Of a stretch of 64,000 nucleotides of DNA, positions 58,600-64,000 are shown piece by piece; the first letter of the stretch is position 1, and each line of letters opens with the position of its first letter. The stretch comes from Siphlonurus alternatus (Eukaryota > Arthropoda > Insecta > Ephemeroptera > Siphlonuridae), in contig OX463784.1 in the NCBI GenBank assembly GCA_949825025.1, positions 10,733,431 through 10,797,430 of the forward strand, read 5' to 3'. The notes beneath the pieces were generated by a model that did not search any database, was not told where the DNA came from, and worked only from the letters and a program-made list of their open reading frames with translations. The position numbers were made by a program, and so were the translations under genes.

Positions 58600-59920
58600 T
58601 AATAGGGGTGAAGTCTTATTTCACATGCCTGTTGGGTCTATTTTGAAGGAGTTGCGATTTTACTAAACATTTTTGTTTGTATATGGCATCTATTGGATAC
58701 ATTGCATGTGTATATATTTCTTGTACGATATATGCCTGTTATAACAGTTATAGCTTAATATAATTCAGTTTAGGGATGCTGATATTGTATATGGTATGAA
58801 AAGGGGAATTTGATCTGTAAAGAAATGGGATCTATTTTTTTTTTCATCACAGATCACATGCAAATTAAGTTGACGTGAATATAAATATTATTAAAATATT
58901 GATGTTATAATATTAAAAAATTAATATTTAATTGCTTACCTTATGAACAATAAGATTGAGATTCAACAACATTAAATACTATTAGTTACTAGTTACAGAA
59001 GCCACTCATATAATATAGAAATGTATTAACCTCAAGAATTCAAGGTTCAGTTAAAATACAAATACTGTGCATTAAAAAATTAATACCTGATATTTTTAAA
59101 ATACATTTTTTAAATTATTCAGTAAAAAACTAATTCATAAAAAAAATTGTGAAATTTTTATAAAAAATTATTTTATAAAATTTAGTTTATTTCTTTTATT
59201 GTCGTGTTGAATACTTTGTTAAAAATATGAAATATTTAAATAAAACATATTAATTTAAAAACATTTTATTTTAAATTTTAAAGCATTGTTTCTAATTTTG
59301 TATTGCAATATATATGGCAATTAAATCTTTTTGAAAGTCCTAAGCTCTGCGATGATAATGCATAATTCAACAATTTAAATTATAAATCACACAATGAATT
59401 TTTAATTAGAAGAAAATGAATAGAATTATTCATTATTTACTACATATTCTATAATTTTCCTAACGCTATGAATTAAAAATTGCATATATTAATTGAAAAA
59501 GTATCACTGGATATCCCACAATATTTGTAAAGATTTCTATTTTTCAATTTTTGAAGGAAATTAAAAAAAAATGCAATAATGAAATATGTGTTCAAAATTA
59601 ATTTTAGAAATGCTAATGTTACTTAGAACTAAGTACTCTTTGTACGCTATGCAACAATTGACGTGATCCATGCTGTAACAACCTATGATCGAAGTAAAAT
59701 TTCAATTTGAGTATTTCCAACTCTAACATTGAATCAAATTACATACACGGACACGTGAGCTGATGTTTATAAATAGCCATCATTCTCACGTACAGAAGCC
59801 GGATCAAGGTGTGACAACATGCAGTATGACGTCACATCGCGTGACCACCATCCGTGTTTGTAAATTGATATCACCTGCCGTGTGTTATTGTAGTCATTTT
59901 ATATGCAGGCGTTCAAATCT
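58600..59920. other. AT-rich intergenic DNA
   Basis: Nothing coding recognised. 59750-59860 is less AT-rich, with GGACACGTGAGC, TATAAATAG and TATGACGTCACATCGCGTGA, which is promoter-like with no recognised gene. Confidence 0.45.
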
Positions 59921-59926
59921 CTAGGT

Positions 59927-60215
59927 ACCGGACATGGTAGTTGGTTGGGCAACAAAAATCATGTTTCCCACCCGAATAAATCATTGCTTTGAATCATTGC
60001 ACTGCTGGTCCATTGCGTCCATCCTGGCTGCGGTTTCCATGTTTCCCTTAATATTTGCAGGTAAATGCCGAGGTGAATTGAAAGGATGGATTGCGTTCCG
60101 GAAGAGCCAGCAAAAATGCTCAAATTAGGGTTTCGGAATATTCGGAGTTTTAAACTTACTTAGTAATTAGTATGTAGAAGTACTCATGGCAATTATGGGG
60201 TTTCATATAAAAAAA
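59927..60215 (+). repeat. 5S-type SINE, 5'-truncated
   Basis: Starts inside the 5S-like head (CATGGTAGTTGGTTGGGC). Core CATCCTGGCTGCGGTTTCC, ATGTTTCCCTTAATATTTG. 3' part TTAGGGTTTCGGAATATTCG, AGTAATTAGTATGTAG and an A-rich end. Confidence 0.82.
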
Positions 60216-60219
60216 ATGA

Positions 60220-61600
60220 ACAAATATTTGCAGTAAAGATCATTTTCTATGTTAAGAGATTAGAAAAATAGATCTTATCAGAAATTTGTTGTTTTACGTA
60301 TAGTAGTGAATATCTTATTGCATGCAAAAGTAATAAAATATCTTGATTTTATTGAAAAAATGAATACGTTGATACGTATTAATCTAGTTGCGCAGCCTTC
60401 ATCATGGCATTGCATGTATAAGACGTTGACTTTTCAAAATGATATAGTAATAAGGAAGCAATTTCATGAAATATTATCGTATTTTTATTTTACATAATAT
60501 AATATTTATTATTATCAGCTTTATTCAATCATTTAATTGATTTAATTAGATTATATCCTTCTGAACAATGTAAATTGTGTTCATATTATATTTATATAAA
60601 AATTAATGGTTAGTTCTTTATTGTATGAAGGTTAATATTATTATTTTTTTATTCTTTGGTTGAAATTTGGTCTGACAAGGATTTTCAAAAATAAATGCAC
60701 AATAAATAAATATCAATAAACGCTCAGGAAATAAAAAATTATTTATCCATCGTCCCCTTCTATTTTTTTTATCAACTGGTCAATTAAAAAGCAAGAAACA
60801 TCTAATAATAATAATTTAGATATGACAGTAACAATGCCCACTGAGAGATTATTAAATTCCGTCATTAGACGACCAACAATAGCCTTACAGCTGGTAAACG
60901 CACGCGGTTATAACAATAACCTTACTCTGAGGTATCAAAATCACTTTCTCACGAGATAACCTTGCCTTCTGCGTGGCCTCACTCCCAAATTGTGCGTTTT
61001 AATCTTGTTATTGTTCCGTAGTTTTTAAGAGAGATGAAAGAATTTTAATGCCATAAATAATGTAGTTTCCGCCTACTTTTATATCCGTATTATTTGTAGA
61101 ATTTAAGAAGAATATTTATAAATATTTAAAAAAATATTGATTGTAATAAACAAAAATACTTACTTAAAATATAATTAATTTTTTTAAATTTAGAATGTAG
61201 TTTAAAATGTATAGTTAAATACATAAATAGTAAGGAATAATGTAACTTTTTTGTCACAATATATAAGTTAAAATGATTAACAAATTTTACATATTATATA
61301 AAAATGTTGCAATTTTATAATATGAGATAAAATATATCCTTTAGATTCTTGCATTGTTCTGCTTCGATAGAGACGAGTATTTACAATTTCAACAATATTG
61401 ATTCATGATTGATAACATGGTTATGTAGCATGAATCTAACATAAATAGTGGTATTTTATTGATTAAAATATTGAATGCACATAGCAATATGAACATACAA
61501 GTCTCCCATTCTAAAATACAATAATAACCTCATGTAGGTTGGCTCATAAACTCCCTATAGTTTTTTAAGATTAATGCTTATTGAGTAAAACAACATACTC
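60220..61600. other. AT-rich intergenic DNA, nothing recognised
   Basis: A less AT-rich stretch at 60835-61010 (CAATAGCCTTACAGCTGG, CGCACGCGGTTATAAC) has no identifiable feature. Confidence 0.45.
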
Positions 61601-61605
61601 AATGG

Positions 61606-62012
61606 GTGGCTGTGTGGCGTAGTGCGCTTGACCGGGTCTCGTCAGAACACCGAAGTCAAGCAACGCCGAGCATGGTTAGTAGTTGGATGGGTGACCATTT
61701 TCAACAAAAAACACGTTTCCCACCCAGGGGTAAATCGTTGCGCTTTTCCACTACGTGGTTCCACTGGCTTTGCACCATTGCACTTCCGGTTCATTGACAA
61801 AAGCTGTAGCGTCCGTCTTGGTTGAGGTTTCCACGTTTCCCTCAGTCGTAGGCAAATGCCGGGATGCGGATTGCAAGGCCGTGACCGCACCCGTTTCGGA
61901 AGAGCCCGCGAAATGCAAAGTTAGGTTTTCGGAAGGTTCGGGGTTTCAAACTTTGTGAGTAATTAGTAAGTAGTAGTACCCAGTTAGGGTTTGATTAAAA
62001 GAAAAAAAAAAG
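61606..62012 (+). repeat. Full-length 5S rRNA-derived SINE
   Basis: The head (about 61612-61694) follows 5S rRNA: GACCGGGTCTCGTCAGAACA, CGAAGTCAAGCAACGCCGAG, ATGGTTAGTAGTTGGATGGG, TGACC. A middle region is shared with 29985-30335. The core is TTGAGGTTTCCACGTTTCCC, TCAGTCGTAGGCAAATGCCG. The tail GGTTCGGGGTTTCAAAC ends in an A-rich run. Pol III type, non-coding; short frames across it are not genes. Confidence 0.9.
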
Positions 62013-62689
62013 GATATCGTAAAGTATTTAATTGCAATATTATACATAAACTACTTCATCGGTGAATATATTTTGTATAGTTCATGCTAACGGAGTTTAT
62101 ATTAATTTAATACATTTTTTTTTTTTGCTAAACCCAATAATGTGATAATTTCTAAACATCAACAGCTAAAAAAAAAACGGCTTTATTTCAATGTTGTTGA
62201 ACTGGTTTTGGCTAACTCCCTATCACAAATACTACTGCCTTATTTTAGTGTTGTTATATGCACCCTATGAAGGGTCTTATATATAGTGGGGACCATTGTA
62301 AGATTTGTGTCCCCCTTCACACGTGCAAAAGAACAGGGGTGAAGATTTAAGGGACTTTGTAACAATGCAATCTTTCCTGAATATATAATACATTTTAATA
62401 TCCCACTTCAGCGCAAGAACTTTTACATTTTTTTTTACTACTTTATGGTAAGCAAAGTCTGTGATTTGACTTTACAATTATTCAAGGACCTAACCTATAA
62501 TTGTTATAGAATTTGTGGGTTCTGTACACATAACCTTAGGTCAAAGTTTAGCTTATAAGGGGGACTTGGGCAAAATAATATACCCATTGTAGTTTTGGTC
62601 AAATCTCCCCCCTTTCAAAGAATAATATATTCAATTTTTCTTCCTACTTTAATTAATTTGTTTTGAAACTTTTTTTTTTTTTTTTTTTG
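62013..62689. other. AT-rich intergenic DNA, nothing recognised
   Basis: Less AT-rich stretch at 62260-62350 with CCCCCTTCACACGTGC. No gene or repeat defined. Confidence 0.45.
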
Positions 62690-63058
62690 CAAGGATACAC
62701 CCCTAAGAGCTTACAGCTCGCGGAGGGGGTAATGGGCAGGGATAAGGTAGGGAACGGATGGTGGCCACGGCCTGTTACGTGTCCCAGCATTCGCTGAGGT
62801 GAGACTGAGGGAACCGTGGAAAACCTCAGTCAGGACGGACACCTCTACTTTTTCTCAATGGACCAAAGCGATGTCCAAAGCCTGGGGAACCACACACAAG
62901 TGCATCACTGCACTGGGTGGAAAGCGAGACGAATTTACCCCAGGGAGGGAGCAGCGTAATTTTTACTTGAAACGGTCACCCATCCTAGTACTAACCACGC
63001 TCGACGTAGCCTGACTTCGGTGATCTAACGAGAACCGGTCAAAGTGCACTGCGCCGCG
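62690..63058 (-). repeat. 5S-headed SINE with a different 3' tail, minus strand
   Basis: Right end reversed: GACCGGTTCTCGTTAGATCA, CGAAGTCAGGCTACGTCGAG, GTGGTTAGTACTAGGATGGG, the 5S-like head. The core GAGGTTTTCCACGGTTCCC follows. The 3' tail (left end) CTCCGCGAGCTGTAAGCTC, GTATCCTTGC matches 12138 and 9722, not the tail of 61606. Confidence 0.88.
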
Positions 63059-63885
63059 CTTGACCTCAGCAACTTTGCATTCTTATGTTATGATTAGACT
63101 CAAGGAACTATGGAAACTCAGTTTTATTTTTAGCGAATCATCATCAGCTAATGATTGCAATAATGGCGGACTCAAGCCACAAATATTTTTTTATAAAATT
63201 TGGCAGTGCTTTGGATCGAACTTCCAGTTGTGTATGTGTAGAATCATTATACACAAGCAGTATTTAAAATAAATAAATAAACAAAAATAAATATTAAGGG
63301 CTGGGTTTATTCCATTTTGCCCCCCTCTCTCATCCAACCCAGGGGGAATTAACACGGCTTTTCTGGTGCTGGCGACATATTGGCAACAAAATTACAGCAT
63401 TAACAGATGATTTGATTGATAACCGTAATATTTCACATTCGAAAATGTATACAAAAATCTATTTTAATTCCACCTTAATAAAGCTAAGTCGAAGCCTTGA
63501 AAAATTAAAACGCGTTTCGAAGCATGGCTGCTGTTTTTTTTTTTTTGTTTTTTTTTGCACGCAATGTAATGAAATATTGTTTTATTTTTATTAATATATT
63601 AATTTAGTTTTTACCACTGAACAATGTTACATGATATTTTTATTATACTTTTCAAGGATTTATATTAATAAAACTAGAAAATTCACATCATAAAACTTTT
63701 TATCGTTTTCTGAAATATTGTTTTTTATAATTTTGTAATTTCAAATGCTACTGTTGAGTTTTGAAATAATGAGAGTTTTAAAAAAAAATAATGAAAATAA
63801 AAATAATTCCACGATGAAGTGAACATGTTCACTGAAATTGTGTAACTATGTTGATGCCATGGTGCATATTATGTGTGTATATTAA
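63059..63885. other. AT-rich intergenic DNA, nothing recognised
   Basis: A weak SINE core trace (GACTCAAGGAACTATGGAAA) at 63097-63117; otherwise low complexity. Confidence 0.45.
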
Positions 63886-64000
63886 TGCGCGATTCACGAA
63901 GCAGTTAGCCAGGTGTCTAACGTTTAACTAGGTGTTTAACACGTAAAACAGGCAAAGTTAAACGTGGTTAGTAATCTGGCTAATTGCTTCGTGAATCGCA
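63886..64000. mobile_element. MITE-like element D2, ends at window edge (115 bp)
   Basis: TGCGCGATTCACGAAGCAGT … ATTGCTTCGTGAATCGCA. The arms pair through GTTAGCCAG/CTGGCTAA and CACGTAAAAC/AACGTGG. Related to 24973-25124. Confidence 0.85.

Noticed and set aside
61612..61694. Possible 5S rRNA gene
   Set aside because: Only the internal part resembles 5S and it continues into a SINE core and tail; several diverged copies exist. No functional 5S gene.
61606..61958. Several 60-80 codon frames, also their counterparts at 30033-30318 and 62799-63014
   Set aside because: They lie on SINE copies with a 5S-like head; homologous frames are broken in the other copies.

Overview
This is nuclear DNA from an invertebrate animal. 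The sequence is strongly AT-rich, genes are split by conventional GT-AG introns, and the space between exons is filled with SINEs, MITE-like inverted repeats, microsatellites and homopolymers. The protein matches (a pancreatic-type lipase and a metazoan CLCC1) fit a protostome, perhaps an arthropod, but nothing here fixes the phylum. Most open frames on AT-rich DNA or on microsatellites are not genes.

Three protein-coding genes could be rebuilt from splice sites and reading phase. (1) On the minus strand at 7188-2452 are the first three coding exons of a secreted pancreatic-type (neutral) lipase. It is cut by the left edge of the window before its catalytic serine. (2) On the plus strand at 11300-18872 is a complete eight-exon CLCC1 (chloride channel CLIC-like 1) gene encoding about 602 residues, with signal peptide, luminal N-terminal domain, three hydrophobic segments and a Ser/Glu-rich tail. 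(3) On the minus strand at 49985-47382 is a two-exon gene for a small secreted protein of 131 residues. Its first coding exon is only 18 nt and its function is unknown. Weaker candidates are a minus-strand terminal exon at 58194-58070, a minus-strand first exon at 41560-41434, an exon-like segment near 28563-28732, a possible P450-like relic at 31905-32105, and a LINE 3' end at 35332-35578.

The rest is mobile-element landscape. 1-2451: intron 3 of the lipase. 7.2-11.2 kb: lipase upstream region with a 220-bp GA tract, then unassigned DNA and SINE pieces. 11.3-18.9 kb: CLCC1, with a foldback element in five of its seven introns. 18.9-25.1 kb: CLCC1 downstream region with three family-A foldbacks, a hAT-type MITE with an 8-bp target duplication, and other inverted repeats. 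25-47 kb: gene-poor, with SINEs, foldbacks, a LINE tail and a 927-bp palindrome. 47-50 kb: the small secreted gene. 50-64 kb: gene-poor again, with MITEs, a GC-rich promoter-like block at 54.2-54.5 kb, a candidate last exon at 58.1 kb and several 5S-rRNA-derived SINEs.

The most distinctive signals are four. A foldback family (seven copies) has arms whose outer segments differ between copies but match each other within a copy. The CRE octamer TGACGTCA is strikingly over-represented (16 found by eye), mostly inside these palindromes. SINE families with two different pol III heads (tRNA-Thr-like and 5S-like) share one central domain. A perfect 45-bp inverted repeat has a 1-nt spacer.
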